From Branchiibius sp. NY16-3462-2 (GTDB lineage Bacteria > Actinomycetota > Actinomycetes > Actinomycetales > Dermatophilaceae): 64,000 bases of DNA. Positions 33,406-44,714 of this stretch are shown piece by piece. The stretch is taken from assembly GCF_001594145.1 (NCBI RefSeq), contig NZ_LVCF01000035.1, forward strand, positions 124,001-188,000, given 5' to 3'. Both the position numbers and the translations under genes were made by a program. The notes below the pieces were generated by a model. That model was not told where the DNA came from and did no database searches. It saw nothing but the letters and a program-made list of their open reading frames with translations. Every line of letters starts with the position of its first letter. Positions within the stretch are counted from its first letter, which is position 1.

Positions 33406-34065
33406 TCACCAGCCCCGGTCGCGCCACTCCTGCAGGTGCGGCCGTTCCGCGGCGAGGGTCGTGTCGTCCCCGTGGCCGGGGTAGACCCACGCGTCGTCGT
33501 AGACATCGAAGACCCGGTCTGACACATCGGCGATCAGCGACGGAAACGACTGGTAGTCATAGTGATTCGTGGCACCGACACCGCCCGGGAAGAGTGAGTC
33601 ACCGGTGAAGAGCTGCGTCCCGTCCGCGCTCGCGAGGGCGACCGCAACCGAACCCGGCGTGTGACCGCGCAGCGCGATGACGTCCAACGTCAGACCACCA
33701 ACGGTCAGCTGATCGCCGTGCGCGAGAAGCAGATCGGTGCGGACCGGCATCGCCGCGGCGTCGTCGGCGCCGGCAGCCGTGTGTGCGCCGGTCGCCTCGA
33801 CGGCCTCCTGCAGGGCGCGCACGTGGTCCCAGTGCCGGTGGGTGGTCAGGATGGTGCGCACCCGGGCCCGGCTGTCCTCGATCATGGCCTCGATCGCGGG
33901 CCAGTCGTCGGCCGCATCGATGAGCAACGCGTCGTGGGTGACCCGGTCTTCGACCAGGTACACGTTGTTGCTCATCTCCGAGACTGCCAGCTTGTAGATC
34001 GTCGCCTCCAGAAGTTCGCGCACTGCCCACGATCCACCGGGAGTCACGCGCCCGTCGTACGTCAT
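33406..34065 (-). CDS. MBL-fold metallo-hydrolase (glyoxalase II-like)
   Basis: 219-aa metallo-beta-lactamase-fold hydrolase. The metal motif reads TTHRHWDH (THxHxDH), with further ligands in LRGHTPGSVAV, FTGDSLFPGG and VYPGHGDDT. The sequence NNVYLVEDRVTHDALLIDAAD resembles hydroxyacylglutathione hydrolases and related thioesterases; in an actinobacterium the substrate may be a mycothiol or other thioester. ATG 34065 forms a TGATG overlap with the GH15 gene; GTG 34068 is possible. Second gene of the four-gene minus-strand operon. Confidence 0.83.
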   Translation of the reverse strand: MTYDGRVTPGGSWAVRELLEATIYKLAVSEMSNNVYLVEDRVTHDALLIDAADDWPAIEAMIEDSRARVRTILTTHRHWDHVRALQEAVEATGAHTAAGADDAAAMPVRTDLLLAHGDQLTVGGLTLDVIALRGHTPGSVAVALASADGTQLFTGDSLFPGGVGATNHYDYQSFPSLIADVSDRVFDVYDDAWVYPGHGDDTTLAAERPHLQEWRDRGW

Positions 34066-35951
34066 CACGCCTTCGCCTCCATCCGAGCCCCCAGCTGAGC
34101 CTCTACGCGGGCGATCGTCACCGCGGCCTGCACCAGCGTGAGGTGGCTGAACGCCTGTGGGTAGTTACCAACCATATGGCCGGACTTGGGGTCGTACTCC
34201 TCGGCCAGCAGTCCGAGGTCGTTGGTGAGGGCGACGAGTCGCTGCATCAGGGCGTGCGCGTCGTCGAGGCGTCCGGTCAGGGCGTAGGCGCCGACCAGCC
34301 AGAACGAGCAAGCCAGGAACGGATGCTCCTCGCCGGGAAGGCCATCCACCCCGGAAGTAGTCCGGTACCGCAACAGCAACCCGTCGTGCATGAGGTCCCT
34401 CTCGATCCGCTCGATGGTGCCGGTCACCCGTGGATCATCACCCGGCAAGAAACCCACCGCGGGGATGAGCAGCAGACTCGCATCGACCTCGGTGGTGTCG
34501 TAGTGCTGGGTGAACGAGTTGATCTCGGTGTTGAACCCCTTGGTCAACACCTCTTCATGGACCTCGTCACGCACCCGGCGCCATTCCTCCACCGAGCCGT
34601 GGCGGCCATGGTCCTCGACCGCGCGGATAGCCCGGTCGAAGGCAGCCCACACCATGACCCGGGAGTGGGTGAAGTGCCGAAGTGGACCCCGGATCTCCCA
34701 CAGCCCGTTATCCGGTTCGTCCCAATGCTTGACCAGTTCGTCGACCAGCGCCCGCTGGACCGACCAGGCGTGTGCACTCTCCTGCAGGCCCATCTCGCGC
34801 GCATCGTGCAACGCGATCATCACCTCGCCCAGCACGTCGGTCTGCTTCTGATCGACCGCACCGTTGCCGATCCTCACCGGCCGCGACCCGGCGTAGCCCG
34901 GCAGATGGCTCAGTTCGCTTTCCGGCAGATCCCGTTTGCCGTCGACGGCGTACATGATCTGCATGTCCTCGGGATCACCGGCCAGAGCCCGGACCAGCCA
35001 GTCGCGCCACAGACCGGTGGCGCCGGTGAATCCGGCGCCGAGCAGTGCCTCCAGGGTCAGCGACGCATCCCGTAGCCAGCAGTAGCGGTAGTCCCAGTTG
35101 CGCACGCCGCCCAATTCCTCCGGGAGGCTGGTGGTGGGCGCGGCGACGATGCCGCCGCGGCGGGTGTCGGTGAGCAGCCGCAGCACCAGCAGGGACCGCA
35201 CGACCTGTTCCCGGTAGGGCCCTTCGTAGGAGCTCGACGAAGCCCACGCCTCGGAGGTCTCGATGGTGCGCTGGATCCGCGATTCGATCTCCAACGGCGG
35301 CGGGATCGGCTTCCACGAGGCGAACCAGTTGAGCGAATACTCATACCGCTCACCGGCTTTCACCGTGAAGCGGTCGTAGTGGTGGCCGTCCACCGCATGC
35401 GGCAGACGCGTGCCGCGCAGCACCAGCATGTCCGGACCGGCGATCGCGGTCAGCACGTCGCTCTGCTCACTGTGGCCGCTGTGCCGCGCGACCCACGGCC
35501 GGACCCGGCCGTAGCCGAACCGGACCACCCATTCGTGCTCGATCTCCACCTCGCCCTCAAGGCCTTCCACCACCCGGACGATGTCGGCGCGGTCCATTCC
35601 CAGTGGCATCAGATCCGTGACACGGACCTGTCCCGTCGAGGTGGTGTGGACGGTGTCGAGGACCGAACTGTTGCCGCGGTACTTGCGGGTCGAGGTCGCA
35701 TCCCCGACCGGGCCGATCAGCCAGCGACCGTGGTCGGGCGTACCCAGCAGCGCCGCGAAACAGGCCGCGCTGTCGAAGCGCGGCAGACACATCCAGTCCA
35801 ACGAGCCGCGGCGGCTGACCAGGGCGGCGGTCTCGGTGTCGCCGATAATGGCGTATTCCGCGATCGGCACCCGGGGTGGGGTGTCCGGGGATGAGTTGTA
35901 CGCACCGGGCACCTCCCGGTGGGAACGTGCGTGATCGCGGGCATCAACCAT
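34065..35951 (-). CDS. GH15 glycoside hydrolase, trehalase/glucoamylase-like
   Basis: 628-aa cytoplasmic enzyme of the family that includes actinobacterial trehalase and glucan 1,4-alpha-glucosidase. An N-terminal beta-sandwich domain (about 30-270; IAEYAIIGDTETAALVSRRG, DWMCLPRFDSAACFAALLG) precedes the (alpha/alpha)6 barrel with YCWLRDASLTLEALL, the general-acid Glu in DNGLWEIRG and the base Glu in LLAEEYDP. It hydrolyses alpha-glucosidic bonds, probably trehalose. ATG 35951 starts the known N-terminus; the frame stays open for 578 more codons antisense to uvrA, which I reject. A minus-strand TACGCT sits six bases before the ATG. Head of an operon with MBL, NlpC/P60 and EamA genes. Confidence 0.9.
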   Translation of the reverse strand: MVDARDHARSHREVPGAYNSSPDTPPRVPIAEYAIIGDTETAALVSRRGSLDWMCLPRFDSAACFAALLGTPDHGRWLIGPVGDATSTRKYRGNSSVLDTVHTTSTGQVRVTDLMPLGMDRADIVRVVEGLEGEVEIEHEWVVRFGYGRVRPWVARHSGHSEQSDVLTAIAGPDMLVLRGTRLPHAVDGHHYDRFTVKAGERYEYSLNWFASWKPIPPPLEIESRIQRTIETSEAWASSSSYEGPYREQVVRSLLVLRLLTDTRRGGIVAAPTTSLPEELGGVRNWDYRYCWLRDASLTLEALLGAGFTGATGLWRDWLVRALAGDPEDMQIMYAVDGKRDLPESELSHLPGYAGSRPVRIGNGAVDQKQTDVLGEVMIALHDAREMGLQESAHAWSVQRALVDELVKHWDEPDNGLWEIRGPLRHFTHSRVMVWAAFDRAIRAVEDHGRHGSVEEWRRVRDEVHEEVLTKGFNTEINSFTQHYDTTEVDASLLLIPAVGFLPGDDPRVTGTIERIERDLMHDGLLLRYRTTSGVDGLPGEEHPFLACSFWLVGAYALTGRLDDAHALMQRLVALTNDLGLLAEEYDPKSGHMVGNYPQAFSHLTLVQAAVTIARVEAQLGARMEAKA

Positions 35952-35963
35952 GCTCCGAGCGTA
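35952..35963 (-). promoter_or_regulatory. Candidate leaderless -10 element for the GH15 operon
   Basis: On the minus strand TACGCT (35963-35958) ends six bases before ATG 35951. Confidence 0.5.
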
Positions 35964-36026
35964 GGGCGTGCGGATGCGAATACCCCGCAGCCGGTCAGCG
36001 GGTGGGAGGCTGTCGGTGGCGCCACC

Positions 36027-36038
36027 TAGCATTGACGG
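36027..36038 (+). promoter_or_regulatory. Candidate leaderless -10 element for uvrA
   Basis: TAGCAT (36027-36032) ends six bases before GTG 36039, favouring that start over the in-frame GTG at 36078. No LexA box is recognisable nearby. Confidence 0.5.
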
Positions 36039-39029
<2,991 letters not shown>

Positions 39030-39080
39030 CCCATCTCTTTGCAGCCATCTCTCACAGCCACCTCTTAGGGAGGGTGCGTT

Positions 39081-39635
39081 GTGATTGATGGTTCAAACAC
39101 CCACCATGAGGTCATGAGCCCCGACAAGAACACACAGGACACACCGCAGCAGAAGATGCAGCACCTGGTGGCCGACCGCCGTGCGGTCCTACGGTCCGCC
39201 GGGCTGGGCGGCTCAGCCGTCGCCGCCACGGTTGCGTTGGCCGCGTGCGGGCAGTCCTCGGACAGCGGCACCGGTGCGACGACGGGGACGACCCCGTCCA
39301 CCACCTCCTCCGCCGCAGGGACCAGTTCGGCGCAGTCCGGCGGCGCGGCCGCGAAGGCGACAGTGGCGGCGTCGGAGGTGCCGGTCGGCGGTGGGGTGAT
39401 CGTGCAGGAGAAGTACGTCGTCACCCAACCCACCTCGGGGGAGTACAAAGCGTTCACCGCGATCTGCACCCATCAGGGCTGCCCGGTGACCTCGGTCGCG
39501 GACGGCGTCATCAAATGTCCCTGCCACGGCAGCGAATTCAGCATCTCCGACGGTTCCGTCAAACAACCGCCGGCCACCGAGCCACTCGCGTCCTACACCG
39601 CGACGCTCGAAGGGAGCGAAGTCCGGGTCAGCTGA
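39081..39635 (+). CDS. Rieske [2Fe-2S] lipoprotein
   Basis: 184-aa exported iron-sulfur protein. DRRAVLRSAGLGGSAVAATVALAACGQ begins with a twin-arginine and ends in the lipobox LAAC (quoted segments: DRRAVLRSAGLGG and VALAACGQ), so folded export by Tat and lipid anchoring are likely. A Ser/Thr/Ala linker follows. The Rieske motifs are CTHQGC (C129, H131, C134) and CPCHG (C146, C148, H149), giving two Cys and two His ligands plus the disulfide pair. AGGGAGGG at 39067-39074 lies six bases before GTG 39081; ATG 39114 is an alternative. It is not the cytochrome bc1 subunit, which has three helices. Electron partner unknown. Confidence 0.87.
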   Translation: MIDGSNTHHEVMSPDKNTQDTPQQKMQHLVADRRAVLRSAGLGGSAVAATVALAACGQSSDSGTGATTGTTPSTTSSAAGTSSAQSGGAAAKATVAASEVPVGGGVIVQEKYVVTQPTSGEYKAFTAICTHQGCPVTSVADGVIKCPCHGSEFSISDGSVKQPPATEPLASYTATLEGSEVRVS

Positions 39636-39658
39636 CCGGGACTGTCGGCGTCGCTTCG

Positions 39659-39670
39659 TAGAGTAGGGGC
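39659..39670 (+). promoter_or_regulatory. Candidate leaderless -10 element for uvrC
   Basis: TAGAGT (39659-39664) ends six bases before GTG 39671. Confidence 0.5.
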
Positions 39671-41674
39671 GTGGCCGACCCATCGACGTACCGTCCGAAG
39701 CCGGGGGAGATCCCGGTCGATCCCGGTGTGTACCGGTTCCGGGACAAAGACGGTCGGGTCATCTACGTCGGCAAGGCGAAATCGCTGCGCAGCCGGCTGT
39801 CGTCGTACTTCCAGGACATCTCCGCCCTGCACCCGCGCACGCGCACGATGGTCACTACGGGGGCCAGCGTCGAGTGGACCGTGGTGCGCAACGAGGTCGA
39901 GGCGCTGCAACTGGAGTACTCCTGGATCAAGGAGTTCGACCCGCGGTTCAACGTCAAATACCGCGACGACAAGTCGTACCCCTACCTCGCGGTGACGATG
40001 GGCGAACTCTTTCCGAGGGCGCAGGTGATGCGCGGGCGCAAACGCCCCGGCACCCGCTACTTCGGTCCGTACGCGCACGCGTGGGCGATCCGGGAGACGC
40101 TTGATCAGTTGCTCCGCGTGTTCCCGATCCGCACCTGCAGCAGCGGGGTTTTCAAACGCGCCGGTCAGGTCGGTCGGCCGTGTTTGCTGGGCTACATCGA
40201 GAAGTGTTCGGCGCCGTGCGTCGGCCGGGTCAGTGAGGAGGCGCATCGGGCGATTGCCGAAGACTTCTGCGATTTCATGGCCGGCCACACCGACCGGTTC
40301 GTGAAACGTCTTGAGCGCGAAATGCTCGACGCCAGTAGCGAACTCGACTTCGAGACCGCCGCCCGACGCCGCGACGACCTGGGCGCGCTGACCAAGGCAC
40401 TGGAACGCAGTGCGGTCGTGCTCGGTGACGCCACGGACGCTGATGTCTTCGGGATCGCCGACGACGAGTTGGAGGCCGCGGTCCAGGTGTTCCACGTCCG
40501 TGGCGGGCGCGTCCGCGGTCAGCGCGGCTGGGTAGTGGACAAGCAGGAGGAGGGTGACCTTGGCCTGGCCGAAGTGGTCGAGCGTCTGCTGATCCAGGTG
40601 TACGGCGGGGAGTCACCGGAGGGGGTCCCTCGCGAGGTCCTCGTGCCCGTCCTGCCGCCGGATGCCGACTCGGTCGCCGAGTGGTTGAGCGGTCTTCGCG
40701 GCGCCCGCGTGGACCTGCGGGTGCCGCAGCGTGGCGACAAGCGCACGCTGATGCAGACCGTCGAGCGCAACGCCAGCCAGTCGCTCGCCCGGCACAAGGT
40801 CGCCCGCGCAGGTGATCTGACCGCGCGGAGCCAGGCGCTGCAGGATCTGCAGGATGCGCTCGGCCTGACCCAGGCACCGTTGCGGATCGAGTGTTTCGAC
40901 GTCAGCCACGTGCAGGGCACCAACGTCGTCGCGTCGATGGTCGTCTTCGAGGACGGTCTGGCCCGCAAGGGGGAGTACCGCCGGTTCATTGTGCGCGGCA
41001 CCCCACAGGCCGATGGTTCGGTGCGGGTTGATGACACGGCGGCCATGGACGAGGTGCTCACCCGGCGGTTCCGCCGCTATCTCGAGGAGCAGGGTGACAC
41101 CGGCGGTCTGGAGATCGACGACCGGGAGGGCGAGGACGCTCTGCCGCACGGTCCGATCGATGAAACCACCGGCAAGCCCAGGAGATTCGCCTATCCGCCG
41201 CAGTTGATCGTGGTGGACGGTGGCAAGCCCCAGGTGAACGCCGCTGCGGCCGCACTGGACAAACTGGGCATCGACGACGTCGCGGTGGTGGGCCTGGCCA
41301 AGCGGCTGGAGGAGGTCTGGTTGCCCGACGATGACTTCCCCGTCATCCTGCCGCGCACCAGTGAGGGTCTCTATCTGCTGCAGCGGGTCCGTGACGAGGC
41401 GCACCGCTTCGCCATCACCTTCCACCGTCAGCGGCGGTCCAAGGCCATGGTGCGTTCGGCGCTGGACGACATCCCCGGCCTCGGTCAGGTCCGGGCCAAG
41501 GCTCTCCTGGCCCACTTCGGCTCGGTGAAGAAGGTGCGGGCTGCCGATGTCAGCCAGATCACGGCCGTCAAAGGGATAGGACCTGCGCTGGCAGAGTCGA
41601 TCCACCGGGCGCTGCGCGAGGATGGTGCAGACGTGCCTGCCGTCAACCTGACGACGGGCGAGGTGCTGGAGTGA
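39671..41674 (+). CDS. uvrC: Excinuclease ABC subunit C
   Basis: 667-aa dual nuclease that cuts on both sides of the lesion in the UvrAB-DNA complex. The N-terminal GIY-YIG domain has GVYRFRDKDGRVIYVGKAKSL (Y and R/K residues in GVYRF and VIYVGKAK). A four-Cys region (RTCSSGVFKRAGQVGRPCLLGYIEKCSAPCVG) could hold an Fe-S cluster or zinc. The UVR motif lies near 215 (DFETAARRRDDLGAL), the RNase H-like nuclease starts near IECFDVSHVQGTNVVASMV, and tandem helix-hairpin-helices end the protein (IPGLGQVRAKALLAHFGS). GTG 39671 fits the -10 spacing. The rapZ gene follows by 13 bp. Confidence 0.97.
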   Translation: MADPSTYRPKPGEIPVDPGVYRFRDKDGRVIYVGKAKSLRSRLSSYFQDISALHPRTRTMVTTGASVEWTVVRNEVEALQLEYSWIKEFDPRFNVKYRDDKSYPYLAVTMGELFPRAQVMRGRKRPGTRYFGPYAHAWAIRETLDQLLRVFPIRTCSSGVFKRAGQVGRPCLLGYIEKCSAPCVGRVSEEAHRAIAEDFCDFMAGHTDRFVKRLEREMLDASSELDFETAARRRDDLGALTKALERSAVVLGDATDADVFGIADDELEAAVQVFHVRGGRVRGQRGWVVDKQEEGDLGLAEVVERLLIQVYGGESPEGVPREVLVPVLPPDADSVAEWLSGLRGARVDLRVPQRGDKRTLMQTVERNASQSLARHKVARAGDLTARSQALQDLQDALGLTQAPLRIECFDVSHVQGTNVVASMVVFEDGLARKGEYRRFIVRGTPQADGSVRVDDTAAMDEVLTRRFRRYLEEQGDTGGLEIDDREGEDALPHGPIDETTGKPRRFAYPPQLIVVDGGKPQVNAAAAALDKLGIDDVAVVGLAKRLEEVWLPDDDFPVILPRTSEGLYLLQRVRDEAHRFAITFHRQRRSKAMVRSALDDIPGLGQVRAKALLAHFGSVKKVRAADVSQITAVKGIGPALAESIHRALREDGADVPAVNLTTGEVLE

Positions 41675-41687
41675 TTGGATCACTGGT

Positions 41688-42554
41688 GTGAGCCCGCAAG
41701 CCGAGCTGATCATCGTGACCGGGATGAGCGGTGCCGGTCGGACGACCGCTGCCAAAGTCCTGGAAGACCGGGGTTGGTACGTCATCGACAACCTCCCGCC
41801 CCAGCTGCTGACCTCGATGGCGGAGTTGCTGGCCGATGCCGGCGATGAGAAACGATCGCTGGCGGCCGTGGTGGATATCCGTTCCCGGGTGTTCTTCACC
41901 GAGTTCCGCGATGGCCTGGACCGTCTGCGCGACGCCGGCTGGAAGCCGATCGTGGTCTTCATGGACGCGACCGATGAGGCTCTCGTCCGCCGTTTCGAGT
42001 CCGTACGCCGACCACATCCGCTGCAGGGTGAGGGTCGGATGCTCGACGGCATCCTCGCCGAACGTGAAGCACTCTCAGACCTGCGTGACACGGCCGATGT
42101 GATCATCGACTCCAGCGGTCTCAACGTGCATCAACTCACCGCGAAGATCCGCGGCATGTTCGGCGGCGACGACGGACCCAGCCTGCGCATCGCGGTCATG
42201 TCGTTCGGCTTCAAATACGGCATTCCCCTGGACGCGGACATCGTGTTCGATATGCGTTTCCTGCCCAACCCGTTCTGGAATCCGCAGCTGCGCCCGCACA
42301 GCGGTCGTGAGCCGATCGTGGCCGATTTCGTGCTCGCCCAACCCGGTGCCAAGGAGTTCCTGCGCGGTGCGGTCGAGCTGCTGCGCCCGATGACCGAGGG
42401 CTACGTGAGGGAGGGCCGCAGCTACATCACGTTGGCGATCGGCTGCACCGGCGGCAAGCACCGCTCGGTGGCGATGTCGGAAGCCCTCGCCAAGGAACTG
42501 GACTCCGACGAGATCCGGGCGATCGTCGTACACCGGGACCTGGGGCGCGAGTGA
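41688..42554 (+). CDS. rapZ: RapZ/YvcJ-family nucleotide-binding protein
   Basis: 288-aa P-loop protein of the RapZ (YvcJ) family, which binds ATP/GTP and in enterobacteria acts as an RNase adaptor; in actinobacteria it is linked with YvcK and WhiA. The Walker A reads GMSGAGRTTA, with Arg replacing the usual Lys, as is common in actinobacterial members. DATDEALVRRFESVRRPHPL and the C-terminal domain FGFKYGIPLDADIVFDMRFLPNPFW plus IGCTGGKHRSV are the family signatures (quoted in segments of one motif each). GTG 41688 begins the conserved N-terminus. Its stop overlaps the yvcK start. Confidence 0.93.
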   Translation: MSPQAELIIVTGMSGAGRTTAAKVLEDRGWYVIDNLPPQLLTSMAELLADAGDEKRSLAAVVDIRSRVFFTEFRDGLDRLRDAGWKPIVVFMDATDEALVRRFESVRRPHPLQGEGRMLDGILAEREALSDLRDTADVIIDSSGLNVHQLTAKIRGMFGGDDGPSLRIAVMSFGFKYGIPLDADIVFDMRFLPNPFWNPQLRPHSGREPIVADFVLAQPGAKEFLRGAVELLRPMTEGYVREGRSYITLAIGCTGGKHRSVAMSEALAKELDSDEIRAIVVHRDLGRE

Positions 42555-43495
42555 GTCGTCGCCCGGCGGTCGCCGCACTCGGCGGCGGGCACGGCCTGTT
42601 CGCCTCGTTGCAGGCCCTGCAATACGTCACCGACCAGATCACCGCGATCGTCACCGTGGCCGACGACGGCGGCTCCAGCGGCCGGTTGCGGGAGGAGTTC
42701 GACATCCTGCCGCCCGGGGACCTGCGGATGGCCCTGGCCGCCCTGTGCGACCCCTCGGAGTGGGGTCTGCAATGGCGCGACGCGCTCCAGCACCGGTTCG
42801 CCGGCGACGGGCCGCTTGGCGGTCACCCGTTGGGCAACCTGATGATCGCCTCACTGTGGGACCTGCTTGGCGACCCGGTCGCCGGTCTGGACCTGGTCGG
42901 CCGGCTCGTCGAGGCCCGTGGCCGGGTCCTGCCGATGGCGATCGAACCCGTGCGGATCGAGGCGCAGGTCCGCGGCGCCGATCCCGCCCAACCCGAGCAG
43001 ATCAGCACGGTGACGGGCCAGGTGAGCGTCGCAACGACCTCGGGCGACGTCCTGAGCGTCGGCCTGCACCCGGACCCACCGCGACCCTGCATCGAGGCGT
43101 TGGACGCGGTCGGCGACGCCGATTGGATCGTGCTGGGCCCCGGTTCCTGGTTCACATCGGTCATCCCGCACCTGCTGGTCCCCGATCTGAGGGACGCCCT
43201 GGTGCACACCAAGGCCCGGCGGCTGCTCACCCTGAACGTCACCATGCACACCGGGGAGACGGCGGGGTACACCGCGGCAGACCACCTCGAAGTGCTGGCG
43301 GCGCATGCCCCCGAGCTGCATCTGGACGTGGTGCTGGCCGATCCCAGCGTCGTGACCGATTCGGGCGACCAGCTACGGGATGCTGCGCAATCACTAGGTG
43401 CCACAGTCGTTTTCACCCAGGTCGCGGACAGTGACGCTCCCGGGACCCATGATCCGCTGCGCCTGGCGGCCGCCTACCGCGACATTTTCGAGTAG
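42551..43495 (+). CDS. yvcK: YvcK/CofD-like gluconeogenesis factor
   Basis: 314-aa protein of the YvcK/GlmR family, required for growth on gluconeogenic carbon sources and for peptidoglycan precursor control in other bacteria, where it binds UDP-GlcNAc. AALGGGHGL replaces the more common GGGTGL at the N-terminus; VADDGGSSGRLREEF, PPGDLRMAL and LGPGSWFTSVIPHLLV are family signatures. GTG 42551 overlaps the rapZ stop (GTGA), so the two proteins are made together. whiA follows after 61 bp. Confidence 0.92.
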   Translation: MSRRPAVAALGGGHGLFASLQALQYVTDQITAIVTVADDGGSSGRLREEFDILPPGDLRMALAALCDPSEWGLQWRDALQHRFAGDGPLGGHPLGNLMIASLWDLLGDPVAGLDLVGRLVEARGRVLPMAIEPVRIEAQVRGADPAQPEQISTVTGQVSVATTSGDVLSVGLHPDPPRPCIEALDAVGDADWIVLGPGSWFTSVIPHLLVPDLRDALVHTKARRLLTLNVTMHTGETAGYTAADHLEVLAAHAPELHLDVVLADPSVVTDSGDQLRDAAQSLGATVVFTQVADSDAPGTHDPLRLAAAYRDIFE

Positions 43496-43556
43496 TGGAA
43501 CCGGGCCGTATCGATGGCGGTGCACAGGTACTGGACGGGAGTGGGAGGATGAAGCC

Positions 43557-44537
43557 ATGGCGATGACTGCCGACGTCAAAGACGAGTTGAGCCGGCTGCC
43601 GGTCGTCAAAGCGTGTTGCCGCAAGGCGGAGGTGTCTGCGACCCTGCGTTTCGCCGGCGGGCTGCACATCGTTGGCGGCCGGATCGTGATCGAAGCCGAA
43701 TTGGACACCGCCTCGGCCGCCCGGCGGCTGCGGCAGGCGATCTCCTCGGTCTACGGGCACGAGTCCGAACTCATCGTGGTCAATCCCAACGGGATCCGCC
43801 GCGCCACGCACTACGTGGTCCGGGTCATCCAGGGTGGTGAGGCGTTGGCGCGCCAGGCCGGGCTCATCGACCTCAAGGGCCGGCCCGTGCGAGGGCTGCC
43901 CCCACGCGTGGTCAACGGTTCGGTCTGTGATGCCGAATCGGCCTGGCGCGGCGCGTTCCTCGCGCACGGATCGCTGACCGAACCAGGCCGTTCCGGTGCC
44001 CTCGAGGTGTCGTGTCCGGGTTCTGAAGCGGCGCTGGCTCTCGTCGGCGCTGCCCGCCGGTTGGGCATCTCGGCCAAGGCCAGGGAGGCTCGCGGCGTCG
44101 ATCGCGTGGTGATCCGTGACGGCGATGCCATCGGCGCGCTGCTCACGTTGCTCGGGGCCCACGACGCGTTCATGCAGTGGGAGGAGCGGCGGATGCGCCG
44201 CGAGGTGCGGGCCACCGCTAACCGGTTGGCGAACTTCGACGACGCCAACCTGCGCCGGTCGGTACGCGCGGCGGTCGCAGCGGGCGCGCGGGTCGAACGG
44301 GCGATGGAGATCCTCGGCGAGGACATCCCCGACCACCTCCAACAGGCAGGCCGGCTACGCGTCGAGCACAAGCAGGCGTCGCTCGAGGAACTGGGCCAGT
44401 TGGCCGATCCTCCGATGACCAAGGACGCGGTCGCGGGCCGGATTCGGCGACTGCTGGCCATGGCCGACAAACGGGCTGAAGAGCTCAACATTCCCAACAC
44501 TGAGGCGGTGCTCACACCGGACATGCTTGAAGAGTGA
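43557..44537 (+). CDS. whiA: DNA-binding protein WhiA
   Basis: 326-aa sporulation-type regulator conserved also in non-sporulating actinobacteria and firmicutes, where it affects cell division and chromosome segregation. The N-terminal part is a degenerate LAGLIDADG homing-endonuclease fold (AFLAHGSLTEPGRSGALEVSCP near the middle, given here as AFLAHGSLTEPGR and LEVSCPG), and the C-terminal helix-turn-helix is RLRVEHKQASLEELGQLADP plus MTKDAVAGRIRRLL. GGGAGG at 43543-43548 is eight bases before ATG 43557; ATG 43563 is an alternative. It is the last gene of the rapZ-yvcK-whiA block. Confidence 0.95.
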   Translation: MAMTADVKDELSRLPVVKACCRKAEVSATLRFAGGLHIVGGRIVIEAELDTASAARRLRQAISSVYGHESELIVVNPNGIRRATHYVVRVIQGGEALARQAGLIDLKGRPVRGLPPRVVNGSVCDAESAWRGAFLAHGSLTEPGRSGALEVSCPGSEAALALVGAARRLGISAKAREARGVDRVVIRDGDAIGALLTLLGAHDAFMQWEERRMRREVRATANRLANFDDANLRRSVRAAVAAGARVERAMEILGEDIPDHLQQAGRLRVEHKQASLEELGQLADPPMTKDAVAGRIRRLLAMADKRAEELNIPNTEAVLTPDMLEE

Positions 44538-44714
44538 GACGTACTGTCCGGTATCGCTCGAAGGCTGGGCGCCCGGGCACCAGGGTCGGCAATTTCCCCT
44601 AGGGTCGTAGTAGGTACCTCGGACCCGATAGCACGCACAGATTCCCGCAAATTGACGGCTGGAGAACCCAGCTACCGATCACGGCGAGAGCCGGCGATAG
44701 AGAGGCGAGTCATC
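44538..44714 (+). other. Intergenic region whiA-gap, probable gap promoter and leader
   Basis: 177 bp without a gene. TAGGGT at 44600-44605 could be a -10 element, which would give a leader of about 100 bases. The leader contains GCTGG-AGAAC-CCAGC (a 5-bp stem) and a good ribosome-binding site AGAGAGG at 44699-44705. I see no recognisable riboswitch or repeat. Confidence 0.35.

Noticed and set aside
40613..42124. 503-codon minus-strand open frame across uvrC and rapZ
   Set aside because: Antisense to two certain genes, no similarity.
44538..44714. Riboswitch in the gap leader
   Set aside because: Only short hairpins are visible; no conserved riboswitch core could be recognised.
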